Source of the DNA: Prevotellaceae bacterium UBA1743
Lineage (GTDB): Bacteria; Bacteroidota; Bacteroidia; Bacteroidales; Bacteroidaceae
Direction of reading: 5' to 3'
NCBI GenBank assembly: GCA_002314945.1
Contig: DCHV01000059.1
Location: forward strand, 3,578 to 25,414
Length of the DNA: 21,837 bases
The notes under the pieces were generated by a model. The model was not told where the DNA came from. It was given only the letters and a program-made list of their open reading frames with translations, and made no database searches. The translations under genes were made by a program, and so were the position numbers. The number at the start of each line of letters is the position of its first letter. Within the stretch, counting starts at the first letter, position 1. Below are positions 8,363-16,587 of the stretch, piece after piece.

Positions 8363-11347
8363 ATGCAAAGAATTGCAGCAGTCTTATCCTATGCGTTTAT
8401 TTTTTCCCTGGAAACAGCCGCACAGAATACACTAATATTCAATGAAATACAGACAGCAAACATTGACCGGTATATAGATCCAAGCTGGAACTACGGAGGA
8501 TGGGTGGAGATTTACAACCCCTCCACATCAGCCCTAAACCTACGGGGCTACTGGCTGAGTGACGATGCCACAAACCTAAAGAAAGTACCCATCACGGAAT
8601 CTACTACGATAAAGGCTAAAGGATATAAGAACCTGTGGTTCGACCATTATGACCAGTATTACCCCAGACAAATCAACATGAAACTGGATGCCGACGGAGG
8701 CACCCTTTACCTAAGCAACACACAAGGGAAATTGGTATGCAGCGTGGAGTATCCAGTTGCCGTGGCTCGTTCCAGTTGGACAAGAAAGACGGATGGCAGC
8801 AACGAGTGGGGATATACCGACACACCTACTCCAGAGGCAAGTAATGGGCAGCAGACATTGTGTAGCGAGCGAACAGAAGCACCAACGCCAAGCAAGGAAA
8901 GCGGTTTTTTTACAGATGATTTTGCTGTTCGGGTACCCATTCCCAAAGGGGCAGTGCTACGCTTTACCACTGACGGTTCAACACCTACTCTTCAACACGG
9001 ACAGAGCAGCATTAACGGAGTCTTCATCGTAAAAGCCACCACCATTTTCCGCTTTGCCCTCTTCGGAGAAGGAAAATTAAGCAGCGAGGTGGTAACTCGC
9101 ACTTACCTAAAAAAAGACAAGTCACATGGATTGCCCGTGATGGCCATCGCCACCCATCCAGACAATTTGTACAGCAACGAATTGGGCATCTTCGTAAAAG
9201 GAGTAAACGGAAGACCTGGCAGAGGGCAAACGGAGAACTACAACTGGAACATGGACTGGGATAGGCCTATCAATGTAGAGTTCATGGACGAGGACGGAAA
9301 CACTCTACTGAATCAGGAAACGGATATGCTACGATGCGGAGGATGGAGTCGCTCGTGGACCCCCTACTGTTTCAAGATACACGCAGCTAAACAGTACGAA
9401 GGGAGAAATACCCTAAATTACGCGTTCTTTGATGGAAAACCACACAACCGCTATAAGACGCTGCAAATCCGAAACGGAGGCACAGTGGCTACAGGCGGGA
9501 GAGTGAAGGATGCTTTCTTGCAGAAACTGGTACTAACCACACAACTGAACATCGACGCACAAGACTACTTACCCGTAATGCACTACATCAATGGAGTTTA
9601 TCAGGGGGTTATCAACGTACGTGAGCCAAGCAACAAACATTTTGTATATGCAAACTACGGATTGGACGAGGAGGATATAGACATGTTCGAGATAGATGCA
9701 GACTCGGGCTATGTGCAGAAATGCGGCACCAAAGAGGCTTATCTTCGCCTACATACCCTATCTACCAAAGCTGCAGACGAATCAACTTACAAGGAAATCT
9801 GCCAGCTTCTGGACATCGACGAGTTCTGCAACTACATGGCTGTGCAGTTCTATTTGGGCAACACCGATTGGCCACAGAACAACATGAAGGCATGGCGGCC
9901 ACGCACAAGTGATGGACGCTTCCGCTTCGTCATTTTCGATCTGGATTTCTCTTTTTCCACATACAATTCCTTCGCTGCCTTTGCCGGACGAAAGAAAAAC
10001 ACTTTCAACGAGCTACTTGGAAAAGATAAAGGAAAACGTATCACCCAGGAAATAGAAGCCGTGACCATATTCTGCAACCTATTGGAGAACGAGTCCTTCC
10101 GTCGTCATTTCACAGATGCTTTCTGCCTGGTGGCAGGCTCGGTATTTGACAGTAAGCGTTGCGAAAAATTGGTAAAGGAAATGACTAACAGAGTCTATCC
10201 CATGCAAATCCTGAAAGACGAAGCATACGGAAGAAACTTGTCGCCATGGCCGGAAGCACAAGTGATTATCGATGCACTCAACACTCGCGCCGAGGGTATG
10301 TACCAATCGCTAACGAACTATGCCCCCTTCAAATTGAAGGAAGAAGATGGACGCAATGTACGCTTGAGCAGCAACATGGAAGGAGTGAAAATAGAAGTGA
10401 ATGGGCAATCCCTTCCCACAGACAAGTTTGACGGGAGGCTCTTCCTACCTGTGGTGATTGCGGCAAAAGGGCCTGCGGGGTATGTTTTCGACGGATGGTA
10501 TGATGGGAGCGGACAACGTGTCAGCGAACTGCAACACTTAGATCTGCCCGAAGGGGAACCAATCCTCGAAGCGCGATTTAGTCGGGATGAAGAGAATGTC
10601 GCACCACCCATCACTATCAACGAAGTGAGTGCTGGCAATAGCATATATGTGGATGACTATTTCAAAAAAAGCGACTGGGTGGAACTTCACAACAATTCGG
10701 AAGAGGATATTGACTTGGCAGGGATGTATTTATCCGACAACCGCAATAAGCCTTTCAAATACGTTATCTCGGCAGAGGGAAGCGAAGCAAGCACCATAAT
10801 ACCCGCACATGGATATAAAGTGATATGGTGCGATAAGAAGGAGCCCATGAACCAACTACACGCACCTTTCAAACTGGCCAACGAAGATGGTGCTATGGTA
10901 TTACTGACAGCGGCTGATGAAAGCTGGACGGACTCGCTTTCATACGTGACACACGATGGAATGCAATCCGTAGGTCGCTTCCCCGATGGCGGAAAGCAAA
11001 TCTGCCTAATGACAGAACCTACCATCGGCACAAGCAACCGCATGAACAGTTACACAACTCCATTGACAGACCGACCCAAGCAGATTGCAGCCTCCATCCA
11101 TGCAACCCATTCTGGAAGCATGAGTATTGCACTGATCGAAAAAGAACTGTTATTGAGAAACGAGGATAGAGAAAACGTCACCCTATCTATTCATTCGGCA
11201 GGAGGCACTTTGCTGGCAAGTAGCTCTATCCGAATGGAAACAGGACGTTCCACCTACCCAATCCAGTCACTACCACATGGCATCTATGTGGCGGATATCT
11301 GCGATGCACAAGGGAATCATTGCACTCTGAAATTTACAAAGGAATGA
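8363..11347 (+). CDS. Secreted CotH-kinase protein with two LTD domains and T9SS-like tail
   Basis: The protein has 994 residues. A signal peptide ends near 'ETAA' (about residue 20). The order is: lamin-tail domain (about 22-130), a chitobiase C-terminal-like module with 'LRFTTDGSTPT' (about 185-245), CotH kinase (about 255-600), a beta-rich linker, a second LTD ('ITINEVSAGNSIY', from 750), and a tail with 'LPHGIYVADICDAQGN' resembling a type A T9SS sorting domain. In CotH, 'GGWSRSWTPYCFK' gives a candidate ATP-binding Lys338, 'GNTDWPQNNMKAW' gives candidate catalytic Asp502, and 'FDLDFSF' gives metal-binding candidates Asp526 and Asp528. CotH enzymes of spore formers are atypical secretory-pathway kinases; Bacteroidetes relatives are mostly uncharacterised. 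It follows the second FAS1 gene by 21 bp and overlaps the next gene by 4 bases. The substrate is unknown; co-encoded surface proteins are candidates. Confidence 0.85.
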   Translation: MQRIAAVLSYAFIFSLETAAQNTLIFNEIQTANIDRYIDPSWNYGGWVEIYNPSTSALNLRGYWLSDDATNLKKVPITESTTIKAKGYKNLWFDHYDQYYPRQINMKLDADGGTLYLSNTQGKLVCSVEYPVAVARSSWTRKTDGSNEWGYTDTPTPEASNGQQTLCSERTEAPTPSKESGFFTDDFAVRVPIPKGAVLRFTTDGSTPTLQHGQSSINGVFIVKATTIFRFALFGEGKLSSEVVTRTYLKKDKSHGLPVMAIATHPDNLYSNELGIFVKGVNGRPGRGQTENYNWNMDWDRPINVEFMDEDGNTLLNQETDMLRCGGWSRSWTPYCFKIHAAKQYEGRNTLNYAFFDGKPHNRYKTLQIRNGGTVATGGRVKDAFLQKLVLTTQLNIDAQDYLPVMHYINGVYQGVINVREPSNKHFVYANYGLDEEDIDMFEIDADSGYVQKCGTKEAYLRLHTLSTKAADESTYKEICQLLDIDEFCNYMAVQFYLGNTDWPQNNMKAWRPRTSDGRFRFVIFDLDFSFSTYNSFAAFAGRKKNTFNELLGKDKGKRITQEIEAVTIFCNLLENESFRRHFTDAFCLVAGSVFDSKRCEKLVKEMTNRVYPMQILKDEAYGRNLSPWPEAQVIIDALNTRAEGMYQSLTNYAPFKLKEEDGRNVRLSSNMEGVKIEVNGQSLPTDKFDGRLFLPVVIAAKGPAGYVFDGWYDGSGQRVSELQHLDLPEGEPILEARFSRDEENVAPPITINEVSAGNSIYVDDYFKKSDWVELHNNSEEDIDLAGMYLSDNRNKPFKYVISAEGSEASTIIPAHGYKVIWCDKKEPMNQLHAPFKLANEDGAMVLLTAADESWTDSLSYVTHDGMQSVGRFPDGGKQICLMTEPTIGTSNRMNSYTTPLTDRPKQIAASIHATHSGSMSIALIEKELLLRNEDRENVTLSIHSAGGTLLASSSIRMETGRSTYPIQSLPHGIYVADICDAQGNHCTLKFTKE

Positions 11348-14300
11348 AAATCAATCCCATATTACCAAGAAGCATTTTCGCCCTATGGGTGGTGATGCTG
11401 TGGAGCGGTATCTCCGCATACTCCACACCTGTAAAAGAAGGAGATGTCTATCATCTGCAGAATGCAGAGGACTTGCTATGGTTTGCAAAACAGGTGAGTG
11501 TAAATGGCCAAAGTTTCATGAAAGCGCTTTTGACCGACGACATCAACCTGACAGGCATAGAATGGGTCCCCATAGGCAAGGATCCCAACCAGAACTCCTT
11601 TTGGGGAAAATTCGACGGTGGGGGACATACCGTGAGCGGGCTCAACCTGACGACGCAAGTGAAGAATGGGTACCAATGTGTGGGATTTTTCGGTAGCCTT
11701 ACCCACGGAAGCGTGTGCAACCTGACCGTAAAAGGGACAATCACCCTATCTGGAGGCAACAATGCTTTTGCAGGGCTGATAGCACGGGCCTGGGACGCAC
11801 AGGTAGAAAACGTACACTCACAACTGGTGATTAAACCGTCCGACTCTGGTTATTATGGTATCGGCGGTGTTGTGGGATATGCGCACGACATCACCTCAAT
11901 AAACAATTGTTCATTCAGCGGTAGTATGCAATGCTCCTCATCCGATGCATACGGAGGTATTGTAGGACGTTGCGCTGTAGGAGTGAGCCTAACTAACGTG
12001 GCAAATTACGGAAGTCTAAGCGCCAATCATGCGGCATGTATAGCTGGTGGTATTGCAGGAGTGGCAGATACGGAGGATTTCGTGTTGCAAAACAGCCTTA
12101 ATGTAGGCAGAATCGAAGGGGACGGAAATCAGGTGTCGGCACTGGTGGGTGAAATACGCTCATTCGCACAACGCAAATGCAAAAACAACTATTGGCTGGA
12201 TGCTACGGCGAAACAAGCAAGCAGCGGAAAGACTATGAACGAAACATATAGTTGCACCATGTCGGAACTGATAAGTGGAAAAGTAACCTACAAGCTGAAC
12301 GAAGGACAAGAAAACACGTACTGGTACCAAACCATTGGACCAGACGCTTACCCTCTACTGGACTCAAGCCACCAAGAGGTATTCCGTGAAGGTGATAAAT
12401 ACGTGAACACAAGTTCGACGGGGAAGGTAATCGATTTGGTGGAAAAGCAGTTAGCTTATTGCGACTCGGTAGTGGCACAAAATTCGATTGTAGATGTTTA
12501 TCGCGAGGTACTTCTCGTGATACAGGAAATGGAGGACGAAAAAGAAATGCTAACATACTACTATTCCCTGGATGACCTACGCGCCCTTATACAAGCTTCT
12601 TCAAACGCATACGTCCGTTTCAATGAACAGGCGGAATCCTACAGAAAAATGATGAACGACATCACCACTACGGCATTGGAAAAGCAGGCCACATTGCGCA
12701 CCTACTTAGAAGAATACGTAGAACCATGCGAAACCTATCCACAAGGAAGCCTATCCTACATTCTAAAACATCATATATTGGGAGAAAGCGGACTGGCAGC
12801 TGAATGCGTATGGATGGCAAACTTATTTGATATTCTGCAAAATCCACAATACTCTAACAGGACAGACGCAACCCCCTTGCTCATCAATCCGGATTTCTCA
12901 CAGGATTTCTATGGATGGCAATACATAGGCTGCCGTTTCGGATGGTCAGAATCGGAGAATTTAGCAAAGGTCGAGGTTACAGGTGACTCGTTGGAAGTAT
13001 TTCAAGTCCTGACGGGATTGAAAAACGGAGTGTATCTGTTGCAAATGAAGGGAATGTGCCAACCCGCACAAACGAGTGGATCAGAAAGCCTCAATCATGC
13101 AGCTACTATCTATGCCAACAACCTGAGCAATTATCTAGCAATGGGAGCAGAGAATGACGGGAAGGCATCCATTTCCCATATCCTAACCAACGTGACTGAC
13201 GGATGCCTCTTTGTGGGCGTGAAATATCCATACACTGGTAATACAGGAAATCATATCCTCATGGGCGAAACTCGACTCTATTACTATGGAGAGATTAGTC
13301 AGGCACAGGCTGCATTGAATGATGTGTTGGCCTCGCAGACGGCACGCGCTACCACCCTCCTCTTACGCTACCAACCCAGTAATGACAAAGATTACCTTTA
13401 TCGTCCCAATTTCTATTCTGTCCTAAAAGACCAGCTTAGGCAGACCATAGAGGAGGTAGAACTCGCACAAGACAATACACACAAATACGAATTGGTGGAA
13501 AGGTACTCACGAATCTTCAAGGAAATCTTCGACTGCAAAATGGCTTATACCGACATGATGACAAGTCTTAAAGAGTTTGAGAATAAGGTAGAGAACCAGA
13601 TGAAAGAATTTCTATCGGAAGAGCAACGAGAAGAATATCTAAAGGCATGTAAACACATAACGGATGCCTATAGTGAAGGAACCTATTCAGCCGAAGACGC
13701 ACGGAAGTTGGAAGAACTTAAATCCTTGTCCTTTATGGCAGAAGTCAGTAGTACTGAACCGCCACAAAAGAACGGATATTACCAGATATCCAATGCGAGT
13801 CACCTCATGTGGTTCGCTGAAACCGTAAACAATGGAAATGGGGGTATCAATGCCCAATTGGTAAACGATATCAATATGTTAGGTGTTCTTTCATGGGCTC
13901 CTATCGGAGTAAGTCCAGAACGAAACTCCTTCTCTGGTACATTCGACGGACAAGGACATACACTAAGCGGGTTCTTCTATTCGTCTAAGTTAGGAGACTG
14001 GGGATTGGGTGGTTTGTTTGGAAGCATTACACACGGTACTGTGAAAAACCTCCATGTAAAAGGGAAAATGATTTGCCAAGGCGGATCCTGCTCTATGTTC
14101 GGTACGATAGCCAGAGCCTGGAATACAAAAATCACAAACGTCCATTCCAGTATAGAATTCATTGCCCAATCCACAGGATATTTCGGATTCGGAGGAATTA
14201 CTGGTTATGCACACGATGGAACTATCATCGAGGATTGTTCCTTCGATGGAAGCATAGAATGTAATTCAGGTGACTCTTACGGAGGAATTGCTGGCAATAC

Positions 14301-14868
14301 TGCTGTAACTACCTCCATCTTGAACTGCGCCAACTACGGTAGTATAATAAATCACAACAATGGGAACAGGACTGGAGGATTGGTGGGAGTGGCCGACGAT
14401 GCATCCTTCCGTATGCAACACTGTCTGAATATCGGTATTGTATCGTCCGAATCAGGTAATCCCGCCGCATTGGTAGCCTACTTGGGAAATTACAAAAAAG
14501 AGGAATGCTTCACTAACGGATGGCTTACAAATGTAGCCCCAAGGGATTTCAATGGAAAAACAATGTCAGGCACATTTGAGGTTTCATCCAGCGAGCTTAC
14601 ATCTGGCTCTGTTTGTTACAAGCTCAACGAAGAACAAGAACACGTCCACTGGTATCAAACAATTGGTGAAGACCCCTACCCCATCCTAAATGCCGAGCAT
14701 GGTTGTGTAGAGAAAAAAGGAAACAACTACATCAACACAGGAATCAACAATCCTCAAGACGAAAGCCTCAAAAAGGCTCCTGTCATTTTTGACCTATACG
14801 GAAGAAGAGTACAACGTATGAAACACGGACTCTATATCGTCGATGGGAAAAAGATGATTTTGCAATAA
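11344..14868 (+). CDS. Second GLUG-repeat surface protein with helical/jelly-roll insert and T9SS-like tail
   Basis: The start is the ATG at 11344, which overlaps the upstream stop codon as ATGA; an in-frame TTG at 11320 lies inside the upstream gene and gives a poorer signal peptide. The product has 1,174 residues. It has a signal peptide (MKINPILPRSIFALWVVMLW, cleaved near 'SGISA'), GLUG unit 1 (about 36-358) and a helical region (about 362-508). A jelly-roll-like module follows, with 'INPDFSQDFYGW' and 'GLKNGVYLLQMKG' (about 510-653), then a second helical region (654-805), GLUG unit 2 (810-1145), and a short tail 'FDLYGRRV...HGLYIVDGKKMILQ'. The middle module resembles carbohydrate-binding beta-sandwich domains in style, but I cannot assign a family. 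The GLUG units closely follow those of the gene at 1-3873. It is the last gene of the operon; a surface adhesin or matrix protein is likely. Confidence 0.85.
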   Translation: MKINPILPRSIFALWVVMLWSGISAYSTPVKEGDVYHLQNAEDLLWFAKQVSVNGQSFMKALLTDDINLTGIEWVPIGKDPNQNSFWGKFDGGGHTVSGLNLTTQVKNGYQCVGFFGSLTHGSVCNLTVKGTITLSGGNNAFAGLIARAWDAQVENVHSQLVIKPSDSGYYGIGGVVGYAHDITSINNCSFSGSMQCSSSDAYGGIVGRCAVGVSLTNVANYGSLSANHAACIAGGIAGVADTEDFVLQNSLNVGRIEGDGNQVSALVGEIRSFAQRKCKNNYWLDATAKQASSGKTMNETYSCTMSELISGKVTYKLNEGQENTYWYQTIGPDAYPLLDSSHQEVFREGDKYVNTSSTGKVIDLVEKQLAYCDSVVAQNSIVDVYREVLLVIQEMEDEKEMLTYYYSLDDLRALIQASSNAYVRFNEQAESYRKMMNDITTTALEKQATLRTYLEEYVEPCETYPQGSLSYILKHHILGESGLAAECVWMANLFDILQNPQYSNRTDATPLLINPDFSQDFYGWQYIGCRFGWSESENLAKVEVTGDSLEVFQVLTGLKNGVYLLQMKGMCQPAQTSGSESLNHAATIYANNLSNYLAMGAENDGKASISHILTNVTDGCLFVGVKYPYTGNTGNHILMGETRLYYYGEISQAQAALNDVLASQTARATTLLLRYQPSNDKDYLYRPNFYSVLKDQLRQTIEEVELAQDNTHKYELVERYSRIFKEIFDCKMAYTDMMTSLKEFENKVENQMKEFLSEEQREEYLKACKHITDAYSEGTYSAEDARKLEELKSLSFMAEVSSTEPPQKNGYYQISNASHLMWFAETVNNGNGGINAQLVNDINMLGVLSWAPIGVSPERNSFSGTFDGQGHTLSGFFYSSKLGDWGLGGLFGSITHGTVKNLHVKGKMICQGGSCSMFGTIARAWNTKITNVHSSIEFIAQSTGYFGFGGITGYAHDGTIIEDCSFDGSIECNSGDSYGGIAGNTAVTTSILNCANYGSIINHNNGNRTGGLVGVADDASFRMQHCLNIGIVSSESGNPAALVAYLGNYKKEECFTNGWLTNVAPRDFNGKTMSGTFEVSSSELTSGSVCYKLNEEQEHVHWYQTIGEDPYPILNAEHGCVEKKGNNYINTGINNPQDESLKKAPVIFDLYGRRVQRMKHGLYIVDGKKMILQ

Positions 14869-15155
14869 GAATAAATAGAAATCTACTTTTTGTTTTTTCA
14901 GCAATTCTGTTTTCGCATATACCGACCTCTCACGCTGTACGTTCCGTTCGACACACGGTGGTTCCTTTTTATTGCACGCTGACTATTAAGCAAAGATAGT
15001 CCATCGTACATATCCAGACTTCGCTTAATCACGCCTCTGAGCTGCGCTCGAAGGAACTCACGCTTGGAAATACTCAAATAAATTTGACTTCGTCGAATTT
15101 CATCGCGACTCATCCAACCAAAAATAAATTTTTGTTGGACTTCGCTGCTCAGAAA
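14869..15155. other. Structured non-coding region upstream of purB
   Basis: No credible gene lies here. The stretch contains several inverted repeats: GACTAT/ATAGTC arms at 14981-14986 and 14996-15001; a 9-bp stem with a 3-base loop at 15080-15100; and a 10-bp stem with one bulged C at 15114-15138. Short direct repeats also occur: GACTTCG near 15018, 15086 and 15138, AAATAAATTT at 15077 and 15122, and a related GCTTAATC at 15023 and 15171. This looks like a degenerate interspersed extragenic element rather than a leader RNA, because it lies upstream of the purB promoter. Confidence 0.5.
14876..14898 (+). terminator. Weak candidate terminator after the second GLUG gene
   Basis: A very short stem (TAG/CTA, loop AAAT, 14876-14885) is followed by T-runs at 14887-14891 and 14893-14898. 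The T-tract is convincing but the stem is weak, so termination here is uncertain. Confidence 0.3.
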
Positions 15156-15187
15156 TTTGGCATTTTATTTGCTTAATCGTACCTTTG
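15156..15187 (+). promoter_or_regulatory. Bacteroidetes promoter for the purB cluster
   Basis: TTTG at 15156-15159 (-33 box) and TACCTTTG at 15180-15187 (-7 box, consensus TAnnTTTG) are separated by 20 bp, the usual Bacteroidetes spacing. Transcription would begin a few bases downstream, leaving a leader of roughly 25-30 bases before the purB ATG at 15220. Confidence 0.8.
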
Positions 15188-15219
15188 CAGCCCAAATTCA
15201 AACAGAAAAACAACATAAC

Positions 15220-16566
15220 ATGGAACTTGACCTACTAACCGCCATTTCGCCCATCGATGGACGCTACCGTACAAAAACGGAACCTCTGGCAAACTACTTT
15301 TCCGAATACGCCCTCATACGCTACCGTGTGAGAGTGGAAATCGAGTATTTCATCACCCTATGCGAACTCCCCTTGCCGCAGTTGGCATCGTTCCCCAAGG
15401 AACTGTTCGAACGTCTGAGAGACATATATCGGCTCATGGACGAGAAGGGAGCCCAGCACGTGAAGGACATCGAGAAGATCACGAATCACGATGTGAAGGC
15501 GGTGGAGTATTTCATCAAGGAGGAACTGGACAAGATAGGAGGTCTGGAGGAATACAAGGAATTCATTCACTTCGGCCTAACAAGTCAGGACATCAACAAC
15601 ACGAGCGTCCCCCTGAGCATAAAGGAAGCGCTGGAAGAGGTGTATTATCCCCAGATAGAAGAACTGATCGGACAACTGAACGAGTATGCCAAGGAATGGG
15701 CTGAAATCCCCATGCTGGCAAAGACACACGGACAACCAGCCAGTCCTACCCGACTGGGAAAGGAAGTGATGGTGTATGTATATCGTCTGCAGCGCCAGCT
15801 GGATATTTTGAAGCAAAGCCCTATCACCGCTAAATTCGGAGGTGCTACGGGTAATTACAACGCGCACCATGTAGCCTATCCGCAATATGACTGGAAGACG
15901 TTTGGCAACCAGTTCGTGAGTGAGAAATTGGGATTGGAACGTGAGCAATACACAACTCAAATAAGCAACTATGACTGCCTGGGTGCCCTACTCGATGCTA
16001 TGAAGCGTATCAATACTATCATTATTGACCTCGATCGTGACTTCTGGCAATATGTGTCGATGGAGTATTTCCGTCAGAAAATCAAGGCTGGCGAAGTGGG
16101 TAGTAGCGCTATGCCTCACAAGGTTAATCCCATTGACTTTGAGAACTCGGAAGGCAATCTGGGCGTAGCAAATGCGATACTGGCCCACTTGAGCCAGAAA
16201 CTGCCTGTGAGCCGCCTCCAGCGAGACCTGACCGACAGTACGGTACTGCGCAACGTGGGCGTTCCCATGGGGCACATGATTATCAGTATTCAGAGTACCT
16301 TGAAGGGGTTACGCAAATTGGTACTAAACCAGGATGCCATCAACCGCGACCTGGATAATTGCTGGGCTGTGGTAGCCGAGGCAATCCAGACCATTCTACG
16401 TCGCGAAGCATACCCTCATCCCTACGAAGCGCTGAAGGCTCTAACTCGTACGGGAAAAGGTATCGACGAGGCTACTATCAAAGAATTTATTGAGGGGCTG
16501 CAAGTCAACGAGTCTGTGAAGGATGAGTTGAGGAGAATTACCCCACATAGCTATACTGGTATTTAA
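15220..16566 (+). CDS. purB: Adenylosuccinate lyase
   Basis: PurB cleaves fumarate from SAICAR and from adenylosuccinate, serving both de novo purine synthesis and AMP formation in the cytoplasm. The ATG at 15220 is chosen because it gives a 448-residue protein beginning MELDLLTAISPIDGRY, the usual PurB start, and lies after the promoter; a longer in-frame TTG start at 15157 would overlap the promoter. Family motifs are intact: 'TSQDINNT' from residue 121, 'KTHGQPASPT' with the catalytic-acid candidate His170, and the fumarase/aspartase-superfamily signature 'GSSAMPHKVNPIDFEN' from residue 294, carrying the mobile-loop serine. The pseudouridine synthase gene starts 21 bp downstream, so co-transcription is likely. 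Confidence 0.97.
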   Translation: MELDLLTAISPIDGRYRTKTEPLANYFSEYALIRYRVRVEIEYFITLCELPLPQLASFPKELFERLRDIYRLMDEKGAQHVKDIEKITNHDVKAVEYFIKEELDKIGGLEEYKEFIHFGLTSQDINNTSVPLSIKEALEEVYYPQIEELIGQLNEYAKEWAEIPMLAKTHGQPASPTRLGKEVMVYVYRLQRQLDILKQSPITAKFGGATGNYNAHHVAYPQYDWKTFGNQFVSEKLGLEREQYTTQISNYDCLGALLDAMKRINTIIIDLDRDFWQYVSMEYFRQKIKAGEVGSSAMPHKVNPIDFENSEGNLGVANAILAHLSQKLPVSRLQRDLTDSTVLRNVGVPMGHMIISIQSTLKGLRKLVLNQDAINRDLDNCWAVVAEAIQTILRREAYPHPYEALKALTRTGKGIDEATIKEFIEGLQVNESVKDELRRITPHSYTGI

Positions 16567-16587
16567 CTAATAATCAAACAAGAAGAA

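Noticed and set aside
14991..14998. TATCTTTG -7 box on the minus strand in the same spacer
   Set aside because: No TTTG -33 box is found at the proper distance and no credible minus-strand gene follows, so it may be part of the repeat element or chance.
14898..15113. Minus-strand 71-codon open frame in the purB upstream spacer
   Set aside because: It passes through the inverted repeats, shows no domain, and its Arg/Ser-rich content fits translation of a repetitive non-coding element.
15157..15219. N-terminal extension of purB from an in-frame TTG
   Set aside because: It would place the start on the -33 box, before the transcription start, and PurB proteins begin at the MELDLLTAISPIDGRY stretch.
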